In this document: positions 37,007 to 45,048 of the stretch, piece by piece
Layout of the letters: every line of letters begins with the position of its first letter
How positions within the stretch are numbered: the first letter of the stretch is position 1
Notes under the pieces: model-generated
Seen by the model: the letters and a program-made list of their open reading frames with translations, nothing else
Told to the model about the DNA's origin: nothing
Database searches by the model: none
Source: Bacillus tianshenii
Lineage (GTDB): Bacteria; Bacillota; Bacilli; Bacillales; Bacillaceae_N
Length of the DNA: 64,000 bases
Reading direction: 5' to 3'
Assembly (NCBI GenBank): GCA_020524525.2
Contig: CP129018.1
Span: forward strand, 2,608,115 to 2,672,114
Translations under genes and position numbers: made by a program

Positions 37007-38151
37007 CGTTTTCCCCCTAATACATTTTTGGCAATGACAATGCGTTGAATTTGGTTCGTTCCTTCATATATTTGAGTGATCTTCGCATCACGCATCATTC
37101 TTTCAACAGAGTACTCTTGTACGTATCCATATCCGCCTAACAATTGAACTGCATCTGTTGTTACTTTCATGGCGACATCCGAAGCATACATTTTGGCCAT
37201 TGAGGAAGCAGTTACAAGCTCTGGATTCTTTCCTGTTGAACTTAATTCATTCACTTTCGAAGCCGCTCTATAGACAAGACATCTAGCTGCTTCAATTTGC
37301 GTTGCCATGTCAGCAAGCATAAACTGTACAGCCTGGAATGAGGAAAGTGGTTTGCCAAACTGTTCTCTTTCCTGTACATACTCTAAGCACGCATCTAATG
37401 CACCTTGAGCAATCCCTAACGCTTGAGCTCCAACTGAAGGACGTGATTTATCAAATGTCTTCATTGCAAGAAGCCACCCTTGCCCTTCTTCACCAATCAT
37501 GTTCTCAGCTGGTACGCGACAATTTTCAAAATAAAGCTGTGCAGTTGGTGAACCTTTAATCCCCATTTTCTTTTCAAGCTTGCCGACTTCAAGTCCTGGA
37601 GAATCAGCATCTACAAGAAAGGTGGTAATACCTTTTTCTGTTTTCGCAAAAACCGTGTACACATTTGCAACGCCACCGTTTGAAATAAACATCTTTTGCC
37701 CATTTAAAAGGTAAGCATCCCCTTCACGAACGGCTGTTGTCTTTAAGCTTTGTACATCCGAACCTGCATTTGGTTCTGTTAAGGCGTAGGCAGCAATCTT
37801 TCGACCTGAAGCAATGTCGGGCAAGTAACGTGCCTTCAAGTCGTCACTTCCACCAATCATCAATGGTAATGTGCCCAGCTCCTGAACGACGGCTACTTGA
37901 GAGGATGAAGCACATGCGCGCGCAATTTCTTCCACAATAATACAGAAGCTTAATAAGTCAAGCCCTGAGCCGCCATACTCTTCTGGCATATTGGCACCAA
38001 GATAACCATAATCGGCAAGTAAATTCTTCACATCCATCGGATATTCCTCTGCTTCATCAATTTCAATCGCCCGCGGTTTAATTTTCTCTTGGGCTAAACG
38101 GTGGATACTGTCCTTTATTTCTTTGTATTCTTGCGGCAATTCAAAATACAT
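37003..38151 (-). CDS. Acyl-CoA dehydrogenase
   Basis: 382-residue FAD enzyme that introduces a trans-2 double bond in an acyl-CoA. Signatures: YALTEPNAGSD (FAD/substrate binding), KMFISNGGVANVY, QFGKPLSSFQAVQFMLADM and QLLGGYGY. The catalytic base is Glu363 in QIYEGTNQIQ. The ATG at 38151 gives the family start MYFELPQEY and follows GGGGGAGGA; the longer ORF from 38166 includes the Shine-Dalgarno itself. It sits 15 bp after the CoA-ligase gene. Chain length or ring specificity cannot be judged from sequence. Confidence 0.93.
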   Translation of the reverse strand: MYFELPQEYKEIKDSIHRLAQEKIKPRAIEIDEAEEYPMDVKNLLADYGYLGANMPEEYGGSGLDLLSFCIIVEEIARACASSSQVAVVQELGTLPLMIGGSDDLKARYLPDIASGRKIAAYALTEPNAGSDVQSLKTTAVREGDAYLLNGQKMFISNGGVANVYTVFAKTEKGITTFLVDADSPGLEVGKLEKKMGIKGSPTAQLYFENCRVPAENMIGEEGQGWLLAMKTFDKSRPSVGAQALGIAQGALDACLEYVQEREQFGKPLSSFQAVQFMLADMATQIEAARCLVYRAASKVNELSSTGKNPELVTASSMAKMYASDVAMKVTTDAVQLLGGYGYVQEYSVERMMRDAKITQIYEGTNQIQRIVIAKNVLGGKR

Positions 38152-38166
38152 GTTCCTCCCCCTCAT

Positions 38167-39729
38167 CTACACATTTTGAAGATTCTTCTCTAGGACAAAC
38201 TTTTGAATCTTTCCACTCGGCGTCTTTGGCAAGCTTTCTAAGAAGAGATATTTACGGGGTCGCTTATATTTTGCAAGACTGTCGCCATTTTTCAAAAAGT
38301 CATCCAGTTCTTCTTCTGTAAGTGTGCTACCTTCTTTTAGGACGACACAGCCGACAACGACCTGCCCCCAAGTAGCATCAGGCTGCCCGATTACCGCTGC
38401 TTCAAGTACATCTGGGTGTTCCAGTAAATTGTCTTCTACTTCGCGAGGGTAAATATTTTCGGCACCTGAGACAATCATATGCTTCATTCGATCTCGAATC
38501 CAAATATATCCTTCTTCATCATAAGAGCCCATGTCACCAGTGTGATACCAGCCGTGTGCGAGCGCATCAGCCGTAGCTTCAGGGCGATTATAGTAACCTT
38601 CCATGACGCACGGTCCTTTTACAAGAATTTCTCCAACCTCTCCAACAGCACAGATATCTTCGGGATGTGAAGGACCGCCATTTAAGTTCGGCTTTACAAT
38701 ACGTACTTGGTGAGTCATCATCGCTTTTCCAGCAGAACCTGCTTTCGCTAACTGTTCATCTGCATAGAGAACTGTCATCACTGGCCCCATTTCAGTCGTT
38801 CCATACATTTGGACAAGGTCTGCACCTGCTCTTTCTTGGAATTGACGTATAAGTACAGGTGCCATCGACGCGCCTCCATAGCCTAACAGCCTTAACGAAG
38901 AAAGGTCGTATTGATCAAATTGTTCATCATTGAGAAGCATATTTACCATTGTCGGTGCAGCAAATATGTGAGTGACTTGCTCTTTTTCAATCGTTTCTAA
39001 AACTTCTTTCGGTTTAAACACATGGTGCAGAATGTTCGTTGCTCCGACTTGAACTCTCGGTAGAAATGAAGTATGGAGCTCTGCTGTATGATTAAGCGGA
39101 GCAGCCGAGAGACCAACATCATCTTTTGTCAGCCCCATGCATTGAATCATTAGGAAATTGTGATGAACCATATCGCGATGACGATGAAGGACACCCTTCG
39201 GACGGCCAGTTGTCCCGCTTGTGTACATCATAATGTAGCGGTCATCCTCTGTGACTTCTACAAATTCATAGCTGTCCTCCTGTTCATTAAGCAGAGCGTA
39301 GAAGTCATGTGTATGCTCCTCATCTCCACCATCTACATCAACGAAATGTTCAGCATTCATACCGCGCTCCATTGCTTTTTCAACTGTAGAAGCTAACGCA
39401 TGCTCATATAGCAACACTTTGGACTGGGCATCATTTACGATAAACTGCAGCTCCAGTGAAGTTAGACGATAATTAATCGGGTTAAAGATTGCACCGATCT
39501 TTGCTGAAGCAAATAATGCAATTACAAACTCACTTGTGTTATATAAAAATGTAGAAACGACATCCCCTTTTTTGACACCAAGCTTTTGTAGTGCGGCGGC
39601 AAACTGATTCACCTTCGCATTTAATTGCTGATAGGACCATCTTTGTTGTTTACTTTCATATACGAGCGCAAGCTTATCAGGATAATTTTCGGCCGACCAT
39701 TCAATTAAACCTCCAACAGTTAGGTACAT
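38167..39729 (-). CDS. AMP-dependent acyl-CoA ligase
   Basis: 520 residues of the ANL superfamily. It activates a carboxylic acid to its CoA thioester with ATP. Motifs: MYTSGTTGRPKG (phosphate loop), MYGTTEMGPV, HGWYHTGDMGSYDEEGYIWIRDRMKHMIVSGAENIYPREVE, and catalytic lysine in PKTPSGKIQK. It is closer in layout to medium/long-chain or aromatic acid ligases than to AcsA. GGAGG precedes the ATG. It presumably performs the first step of the pathway encoded by this operon. Confidence 0.92.
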   Translation of the reverse strand: MYLTVGGLIEWSAENYPDKLALVYESKQQRWSYQQLNAKVNQFAAALQKLGVKKGDVVSTFLYNTSEFVIALFASAKIGAIFNPINYRLTSLELQFIVNDAQSKVLLYEHALASTVEKAMERGMNAEHFVDVDGGDEEHTHDFYALLNEQEDSYEFVEVTEDDRYIMMYTSGTTGRPKGVLHRHRDMVHHNFLMIQCMGLTKDDVGLSAAPLNHTAELHTSFLPRVQVGATNILHHVFKPKEVLETIEKEQVTHIFAAPTMVNMLLNDEQFDQYDLSSLRLLGYGGASMAPVLIRQFQERAGADLVQMYGTTEMGPVMTVLYADEQLAKAGSAGKAMMTHQVRIVKPNLNGGPSHPEDICAVGEVGEILVKGPCVMEGYYNRPEATADALAHGWYHTGDMGSYDEEGYIWIRDRMKHMIVSGAENIYPREVEDNLLEHPDVLEAAVIGQPDATWGQVVVGCVVLKEGSTLTEEELDDFLKNGDSLAKYKRPRKYLFLESLPKTPSGKIQKFVLEKNLQNV

Positions 39730-39829
39730 GTCGATTCCTCCTTTTTATGGATGGCTCTGTTAAACATGAGGATTCATTTCCATTGTAGACTCGCACTTTT
39801 CGCAGTAGCGCGGGCCTTGTAACACAGTC

Positions 39830-40678
39830 TTATGAATAAGAGTAGAAGCCTTGACCTGTTTTTCGACCAAGGTGTCCTGCTCGAACAAGCTTCCGAAGTA
39901 ATGGTGCTGCACGGTACTTTGAATCTTGTGTTTCTTCATAGAGAGAGTCCTGAACAAACAACAATGTATCCAAACCAATTAAGTCAGCAAGGGCGAGCGG
40001 GCCGATTGGGTGATTTGCACCAAGCTTCATTCCTTTATCAATATCTTCAGCACTTGCAGTACCTTCCTGTAATACGAAGACCGCTTCATTAATCATCGGA
40101 ACTAAGATGCGGTTTACTGCAAACAACGGGGCTTCCTTTACATCGATTGGTTCTTTGCCTAGTGACTCGATAAACTCTTTCGATACACGGTATGTTTCCT
40201 CACTTGTGTCATAACCGCGAATAAGTTCGACCAGCTTCATCACTGGAACAGGGTTGAAGAAGTGACAGCCCATAACCCTTGAAGAATCTTTCATGACGCT
40301 TCCCATTTCCGTAATACTTAAACCAGATGTATTGCTTACAACAATCGCTTCATCTTTCACAATGGAATCTAGCTTTCGAAATAGCTCCTTCTTCAATTCA
40401 AGGTTCTCACTAACCGCCTCAACGATATAATCTACTTCGCCAAGAGCATTCCAGTCAGTTGTTGTCGTAAGACGGCTTTCACATTCCTGCTTCTGAGCTT
40501 CTGACATACGCTGTTTTTCAATTGAACGGTTCCAGTTCTTCTGGATTTGCTTCAAACCCCGTTCGAAATATTCAGACTTTTGTTCAACTGCGACGACCTC
40601 GTATCCAGCCTCTAAGCTTGCTTGTGTAATACCTGAACCCATCGTGCCAAAACCGATTATCCCTACTTTTTTGACCAT
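39830..40678 (-). CDS. 3-hydroxyacyl-CoA dehydrogenase (3-hydroxybutyryl-CoA dehydrogenase type)
   Basis: 282 residues, NAD(P)-dependent oxidation of L-3-hydroxyacyl-CoA. The N-terminal Rossmann motif VGIIGFGTMGSG is at residues 4-15. The catalytic His is in MGCHFFNPVPVMKLVE, and the C-terminal dimer domain ends LGRKTGQGFYSYS. Length and layout equal single-function HBD enzymes. GGGGG precedes the ATG. A gap of about 100 bp separates it from the next gene; this contains a doubtful 21-codon frame with CxxC. Confidence 0.93.
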   Translation of the reverse strand: MVKKVGIIGFGTMGSGITQASLEAGYEVVAVEQKSEYFERGLKQIQKNWNRSIEKQRMSEAQKQECESRLTTTTDWNALGEVDYIVEAVSENLELKKELFRKLDSIVKDEAIVVSNTSGLSITEMGSVMKDSSRVMGCHFFNPVPVMKLVELIRGYDTSEETYRVSKEFIESLGKEPIDVKEAPLFAVNRILVPMINEAVFVLQEGTASAEDIDKGMKLGANHPIGPLALADLIGLDTLLFVQDSLYEETQDSKYRAAPLLRKLVRAGHLGRKTGQGFYSYS

Positions 40679-40690
40679 CCTATTTTCCCC

Positions 40691-41455
40691 CTATAGCTTC
40701 ACAAATTTTGGTTCTCTTTTTTCTAAAAATGCTGTTACACCTTCAACTTTATCTTTCGTTTCGCAAATGTCTCCAAATAGCTGTGCCTCAAGTGCTAATC
40801 CTTCTTGTAGTGTTGTTTGAAGGCCTTCATTAATAGCACGCTTTGCAGCCGCTACTGCAATTGGTCCTCTACATTTAATTTTTTCTGCCCAGTTGATTGC
40901 TGCTTCTACAGCTGAACCATCTGTCACTTCTTCTACTAAACCGATGCCTTCCGCTTGCTCAGCTGATACGAATTCGCCTGAGTAAATAAGCTGCTTTGCT
41001 TTCCCTGGTCCAATAAGTCGTGCAAGACGCTGTGTTCCGCCATACCCTGGAATAATACCTAGCTTCACTTCCGGTAAACCGATCTTTGAGCTTGGAGTTG
41101 CAATGCGGAAATCACATGCAAGCGCTAACTCTAAACCACCACCTAATGCAAACCCATCAATAGCAGCAATAACAGGCTGAGGTAATGCTTCAAGCTTGTT
41201 GAAAACACCTTGGCCTCTTATGCACATCTCTTCACCTTTTTCTTTTGATAACTGAGGAAATTCACGAATATCTGCTCCAGCTACAAACGCTTTGTCCCCA
41301 GCACCAGAAACAACTAGCACATCAATCTCATTTGAAATACCATCTAAAATATTTGAGAGCTCCTCTAGTACCTCTGCGTCTAACGCATTTACAGGTGGGG
41401 AATCAATTTCGATAAATCCTATCTTATTTTCTGTTGAGTAGTTTACCTTTGCCAC
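40691..41455 (-). CDS. Enoyl-CoA hydratase (crotonase family)
   Basis: 254 residues. Oxyanion-hole segments AGADIREF and ALGGGLELA are present. Both catalytic glutamates of true hydratases are retained: Glu in GGGLELALACD and Glu in GLPEVKLGIIPGYGG. It should hydrate trans-2-enoyl-CoA to L-3-hydroxyacyl-CoA, feeding the dehydrogenase encoded 12 bp downstream. GTG start with GGAGGAG. It is the first gene behind the sigma-54 promoter at 41500-41516. Confidence 0.93.
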   Translation of the reverse strand: MAKVNYSTENKIGFIEIDSPPVNALDAEVLEELSNILDGISNEIDVLVVSGAGDKAFVAGADIREFPQLSKEKGEEMCIRGQGVFNKLEALPQPVIAAIDGFALGGGLELALACDFRIATPSSKIGLPEVKLGIIPGYGGTQRLARLIGPGKAKQLIYSGEFVSAEQAEGIGLVEEVTDGSAVEAAINWAEKIKCRGPIAVAAAKRAINEGLQTTLQEGLALEAQLFGDICETKDKVEGVTAFLEKREPKFVKL

Positions 41456-41499
41456 TTTTTCTCCTCCTTTGAAGCTTTTAGGTTTGTTACTTTTATATT

Positions 41500-41516
41500 T
41501 GCAAGTTCCGTGCCAA
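41500..41516 (-). promoter_or_regulatory. Sigma-54 (-24/-12) promoter of the six-gene catabolic operon
   Basis: The minus strand reads TTGGCACGGAACTTGCA, a full match to the sigma-54 consensus TTGGCACG-N4-TTGCA/T with GG and GC at the right distance. It is 45 bp upstream of the enoyl-CoA hydratase gene. Confidence 0.88.
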
Positions 41517-41550
41517 CCTAATTTTTACTGAAGAGAAAGGGATTTCTACT

Positions 41551-41584
41551 GTTTCTATGTTTCTTATGTTTCGAAATAGAAACA
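41551..41584. promoter_or_regulatory. Candidate upstream activator sequence with GTTTC/GAAAC half-sites
   Basis: Three direct GTTTC half-sites (41551, 41559, 41568) and one GAAAC (41579-41583) form the inverted repeat TGTTTC-N6-GAAACA at 41567-41584. It lies about 75 bp upstream of the -12 element. The same repeat recurs before the second sigma-54 promoter. It is probably bound by the activator encoded at 45049-46404. Confidence 0.6.
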
Positions 41585-41718
41585 AAGTTGTTTATTTAAA
41601 AAGGAAAACTGTATACTTAGGAAACATAGAAGATTAAATGATTAGGCTTATTGATAAACAAGGAGTTCTTAATCAAACGAAGAATGTAACTATACATAAA
41701 TAAAAGGTGAGGTGGCTT

Positions 41719-42525
41719 ATGGAGGTTTACGTTCTAACAGGATCAAGCGGAACAGGGAAAAGCACAAGTGCCCTTTCTGTTGCCTATCAACATAACATTC
41801 CTGCCATCATCGACGATGGCTTGCTGATTTATAATGGGAAACGTATTGCTGGTACATCAGCAAAATTTGAAAAAAACACAATTAAAGCTGTTAAACGCGC
41901 AATTTTCCATGATGATAACCATGCACAAGAGGTAAGAGATGCAATTAAACGAAAAAAAATTGAAAAGATTTTGCTGATCGGGACGTCAGTTAATATGGTC
42001 GAAAAAATCGCCGCTAAACTGCAGCTTGGAAAAATTGATTTTCACACAACAATTGAAGAGGTTCGCAGCTCCAGTGAAATTAAAATCGCCCTCTATACAC
42101 GAAAGATGGAAGGCAAACATATTATTCCGATCCCATACGTTCAAGTGGATCAAAGCTTATTTAAGAAGTTAATTTCAAAGGGAATGAGCTTCTTCACACC
42201 GCAAAAAGAAAAGATCGGCGAAACAACAATCGTTCAGCCGAACTTTCAAAAAGGGTCGATTCATATTACAGAAGGTGTCCTTCAAAAGATTATTAAGCTA
42301 ATTTGTAAGGAGATTGATGTCATCGAACAGGTGCATTCCATCCATGTTCTCCTTACTGGTAACCCTTACTTAATGGTTGAAGTGACTGCAAACCATGTAT
42401 CGAATCAAAATTTAATAACAGCCTTACATGATGCACAAAAGAAAATCTTTGCTGACTTTAATACCTACATGGACGTTGAATTCAGTACAATTGATCTGAA
42501 AGTAAAGAAACTTCAAATGGATTAA
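41719..42525 (+). CDS. P-loop ATPase with C-terminal Asp23/Gls24-like domain
   Basis: 268 residues. The N-terminus (MEVYVLTGSSGTGKSTSALS) holds a Walker A P-loop at residues 8-15. The next 150 residues look like a small nucleotide-binding domain (RKKIEKILLIGTSVNMVEKIA, FHTTIEEVRSSSEIKIAL). From about residue 177 the sequence GSIHITEGVLQKIIKLICKE and onward, including LMVEVTANHVSNQNLI and VEFSTIDLKVKKL, resembles an Asp23/Gls24 envelope-stress domain. Function unknown. The ATG at 41719 has GAGGTGG upstream. It is divergent from the sigma-54 operon and shares its control region. Confidence 0.7.
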   Translation: MEVYVLTGSSGTGKSTSALSVAYQHNIPAIIDDGLLIYNGKRIAGTSAKFEKNTIKAVKRAIFHDDNHAQEVRDAIKRKKIEKILLIGTSVNMVEKIAAKLQLGKIDFHTTIEEVRSSSEIKIALYTRKMEGKHIIPIPYVQVDQSLFKKLISKGMSFFTPQKEKIGETTIVQPNFQKGSIHITEGVLQKIIKLICKEIDVIEQVHSIHVLLTGNPYLMVEVTANHVSNQNLITALHDAQKKIFADFNTYMDVEFSTIDLKVKKLQMD

Positions 42526-42532
42526 TTGAACT

Positions 42533-42566
42533 AAAAAAGAAGAGCCAAGGTAAGCTCTTCTTTTTT
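42533..42566. terminator. Bidirectional terminator, P-loop gene / aldehyde dehydrogenase
   Basis: A 13-bp perfect stem (42533-42545 with 42554-42566) with an 8-base loop and terminal A/T runs. Confidence 0.88.
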
Positions 42567-42570
42567 CTTG

Positions 42571-44004
42571 CTATCTGATTGAAAATCCACCAAGCTTTGT
42601 TTCTAAATACTCTTGAATCCCTTCATGGCCACCTTCGCGTCCTATTCCGCTTTCTTTCATTCCGCCAAATGGAGCAGCAGCAGATGTTGGATTAATATCA
42701 TTAATACCGATGATGCCAAAGCGCAGTCCTTCAAACATCTTCATTGAACGTGATAGGTCATTTGTATACACATACGCAGCTAACCCGTAATTTGTATCAT
42801 TCGCCATCTTTAACACTTCTTCTTCATCATCAAATGGAATAATAGGGGCTACAGGTCCAAATGTTTCTTCCCGGTAAATTTTCATTTCTGGAGTGACATT
42901 TTTTAATACAGTTGGTGCGTAGAAGGTGCCCTTTGCTAAGCTCCCTGATGTTAACCTTTCTCCACCAGCTGCTACTTCAGCTCCTTTCGCAACAGCATCT
43001 GTTACTTGTGAAGACACTTTTTCAACAGCAGCTTCGTCTACAAGTGGACCAATACTAATGCCGTCTTCCAACCCACTTCCTGCTTTCATCTTTTCAACCC
43101 GCTGAACAAATGTATCTGTAAAGGTTTGAATTAAACTGCGATGAACGAAAATTCGATTCGGACTTATACACGCTTGCCCAGTGTTTAAAAATTTAACGAG
43201 TGATGCACCCTTTGCTGCATGAACAGGATCAGCATCCTCGCAAACAATAAATGGAGCATGTCCACCAAGTTCCATTGACACACGCTTCATCTGCTTTGCC
43301 GCACCTTGAGCTAAATATTTTCCAACAGCAGTTGAACCTGTGAACGTTAATTTTTGCACATTAGCATTTTCGAGAAACTCTTGCCCAATTTCTTCTGGCT
43401 GGCTAGTAGGAACAAGGTTGATAACTCCTTTTGGAATGCCAGCGTCAATTAACGCTTTGTACGTTTCAATGGCACAGAGCGGTGTTTGTTCTGCAGGCTT
43501 CAACACAATTGTGCACCCTGCCGCAATAGCTGGTGCTACTTTTCTCGTAATCATTGAAATAGGGTAGTTCCATGGCGTGATCGCCCCGACAACGCCAACA
43601 GGCTGTTGAAGTACCATGAAGCGCTGATCCTTCCGTGCTGACGGAATGGTTTGACCATATAATCGTTTCGCTTCTTCTGCATACCATAATAGAAAGTCCG
43701 CTCCGTATTGCACTTCATTACGCGATGCTTTCAATGGCTTCCCTTGTTCAATCGTCATTAGCTCAGCAAGCTTCTCCTTACGTTCCACCATTATTTGATA
43801 AGCTTTATACAAATAACTTGAACGTTCGTAAGGTGTTAAAGAAGACCATTCCTGAAAGGCAGCATGTGCTGCTTCAATTGCACGCTTAACATCCTCTCTC
43901 GTCCCATCAGCCACCTGCTCAATCTCTTCACCGTTTGCAGGATTGTATGATGCAAACATCTCCCCTGATTCTGATTTCTGCCATTCTCCGTTTATATATA
44001 GCAC
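42571..44004 (-). CDS. NAD(P)-dependent aldehyde dehydrogenase (semialdehyde dehydrogenase type)
   Basis: 477 residues, closest in feel to succinate-semialdehyde dehydrogenases. Cofactor motif FTGSTAVGKYLA, catalytic Glu in SMELGGHAPFIV and nucleophile Cys in NTGQACISPNRI are present. The C-terminal family motif FGGMKESGIGREGG follows. The GTG at 44004 (MLYINGEWQK) has GGAGG at 8 bases; the first GTG at 44010 is too close to it. It is the second gene of the unit led by the sigma-54 promoter at 44899-44914. It likely oxidises an aldehyde or semialdehyde product of the pathway to an acid. Confidence 0.92.
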   Translation of the reverse strand: MLYINGEWQKSESGEMFASYNPANGEEIEQVADGTREDVKRAIEAAHAAFQEWSSLTPYERSSYLYKAYQIMVERKEKLAELMTIEQGKPLKASRNEVQYGADFLLWYAEEAKRLYGQTIPSARKDQRFMVLQQPVGVVGAITPWNYPISMITRKVAPAIAAGCTIVLKPAEQTPLCAIETYKALIDAGIPKGVINLVPTSQPEEIGQEFLENANVQKLTFTGSTAVGKYLAQGAAKQMKRVSMELGGHAPFIVCEDADPVHAAKGASLVKFLNTGQACISPNRIFVHRSLIQTFTDTFVQRVEKMKAGSGLEDGISIGPLVDEAAVEKVSSQVTDAVAKGAEVAAGGERLTSGSLAKGTFYAPTVLKNVTPEMKIYREETFGPVAPIIPFDDEEEVLKMANDTNYGLAAYVYTNDLSRSMKMFEGLRFGIIGINDINPTSAAAPFGGMKESGIGREGGHEGIQEYLETKLGGFSIR

Positions 44005-44031
44005 GTGCACATCCTCCCCCTGCTCTGTTTA

Positions 44032-44832
44032 TTATTTTGTTCTTCTTTTAAAATCAGGCTTTCTTTTTTCTACGAACGAAGCAATTCCTTCTGGAAAATC
44101 ATGCGGGTCAACAAAGTTTGTATCTGATTTCCACAGCTCTTCAATACTGTTAATACAATTTGCAGTTGACTGCTTAACAGCCAGCAATGAAGCTGGTGAT
44201 TGTTCAGCAATGACTCTTGCCTTTTCAAATGCAAAGCGGTCAATTTGCTCGTCTTCAACTACATAGTTCAGCATGCCATAACGATACGCCTCATCAGCAT
44301 CAAAGATACGCCCTGTATACACTAAATCCTTCGTACGACTTGGTCCGATTAAATCAACTAATCGCTTTACAAACTTATTATTGAGTTTAATTCCTAACCG
44401 TCCGACCGGAATTCCCATTCTAGCGTGGGATGAACCAATACGAATATCACAGCTTAAGGCAAGCTCCAACCCTGCTCCCATTGCTGGACCGTTTATGACA
44501 CCAACTGTCGGGATTGGCAATTTTTCAAATGTGGAAATTGCTTTTTCCATATGAATAAATGCTTGTTCAGCCTCTTCCACCGTCATTTGGTGAAACTCTT
44601 TAATATCTGAACCGGCAGTAAATTGATTACCCGATCCTCGTAACACGAGCACTTTATTTTTCGGGTTATCGCAAATATGCTCACCTATTTCAGTCAGTTC
44701 TTGCCACATTTTTGATGACAATGCATTGCGCATATGGGGTCTAAATAATGTCACAATCGCAAGACCTGCACTCTCTTGAACAGTGATCTTTGCTTTCGGT
44801 TCAATTCGCTTAATATTTACTTTCACCTTCAT
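44032..44832 (-). CDS. Crotonase-family protein lacking the second catalytic Glu
   Basis: 266 residues of the enoyl-CoA hydratase/isomerase superfamily. The oxyanion-hole segments AGSDIKEF and AMGAGLELALSCD are present, keeping the first glutamate. The second hydratase glutamate is replaced: this protein has GIPVGRLGIKLNN where the neighbour crotonase has GLPEVKLGIIPGYGG. It is therefore more likely an isomerase, hydrolase, lyase or decarboxylase than a hydratase. The start is uncertain: ATG 44832, or a GTG two codons later. It heads the second sigma-54 unit. Confidence 0.85.
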   Translation of the reverse strand: MKVKVNIKRIEPKAKITVQESAGLAIVTLFRPHMRNALSSKMWQELTEIGEHICDNPKNKVLVLRGSGNQFTAGSDIKEFHQMTVEEAEQAFIHMEKAISTFEKLPIPTVGVINGPAMGAGLELALSCDIRIGSSHARMGIPVGRLGIKLNNKFVKRLVDLIGPSRTKDLVYTGRIFDADEAYRYGMLNYVVEDEQIDRFAFEKARVIAEQSPASLLAVKQSTANCINSIEELWKSDTNFVDPHDFPEGIASFVEKRKPDFKRRTK

Positions 44833-44898
44833 CACCTACTTGCTTTTTATTTTCTTCCTCCATTTTAAGTAGTAAAACAAATTCTTAACCCTTTAATA

Positions 44899-44914
44899 TG
44901 CAAAAAACGTGCCA
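44899..44914 (-). promoter_or_regulatory. Sigma-54 (-24/-12) promoter of the crotonase-aldehyde dehydrogenase unit
   Basis: The minus strand reads TGGCACGTTTTTTGCA, a perfect TGGCAC-N5-TTGCA. It lies about 67 bp upstream of the crotonase start. Confidence 0.87.
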
Positions 44915-44985
44915 CCTAGTAATATCCTTCCCTTTTATCATAAAAGACGACAATCTTAATTAAAAGCAAGCTACATATCCAACTC

Positions 44986-45045
44986 TTTGTTTCCATCAGA
45001 AACAAAAGTATTTCTTTTTAGAAACACAACGTCTCACTCGGAAAC
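44986..45045. promoter_or_regulatory. Candidate upstream activator sequence of the second sigma-54 promoter
   Basis: Perfect inverted repeat TTTGTTTC-N5-GAAACAAA (44986-44993 with 44999-45006), followed by further GAAAC half-sites at 45021 and 45041. These are spaced about two helical turns apart. The core is about 95 bp upstream of the -12 element, directly after the activator gene. Confidence 0.65.
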
Positions 45046-45048
45046 ATT

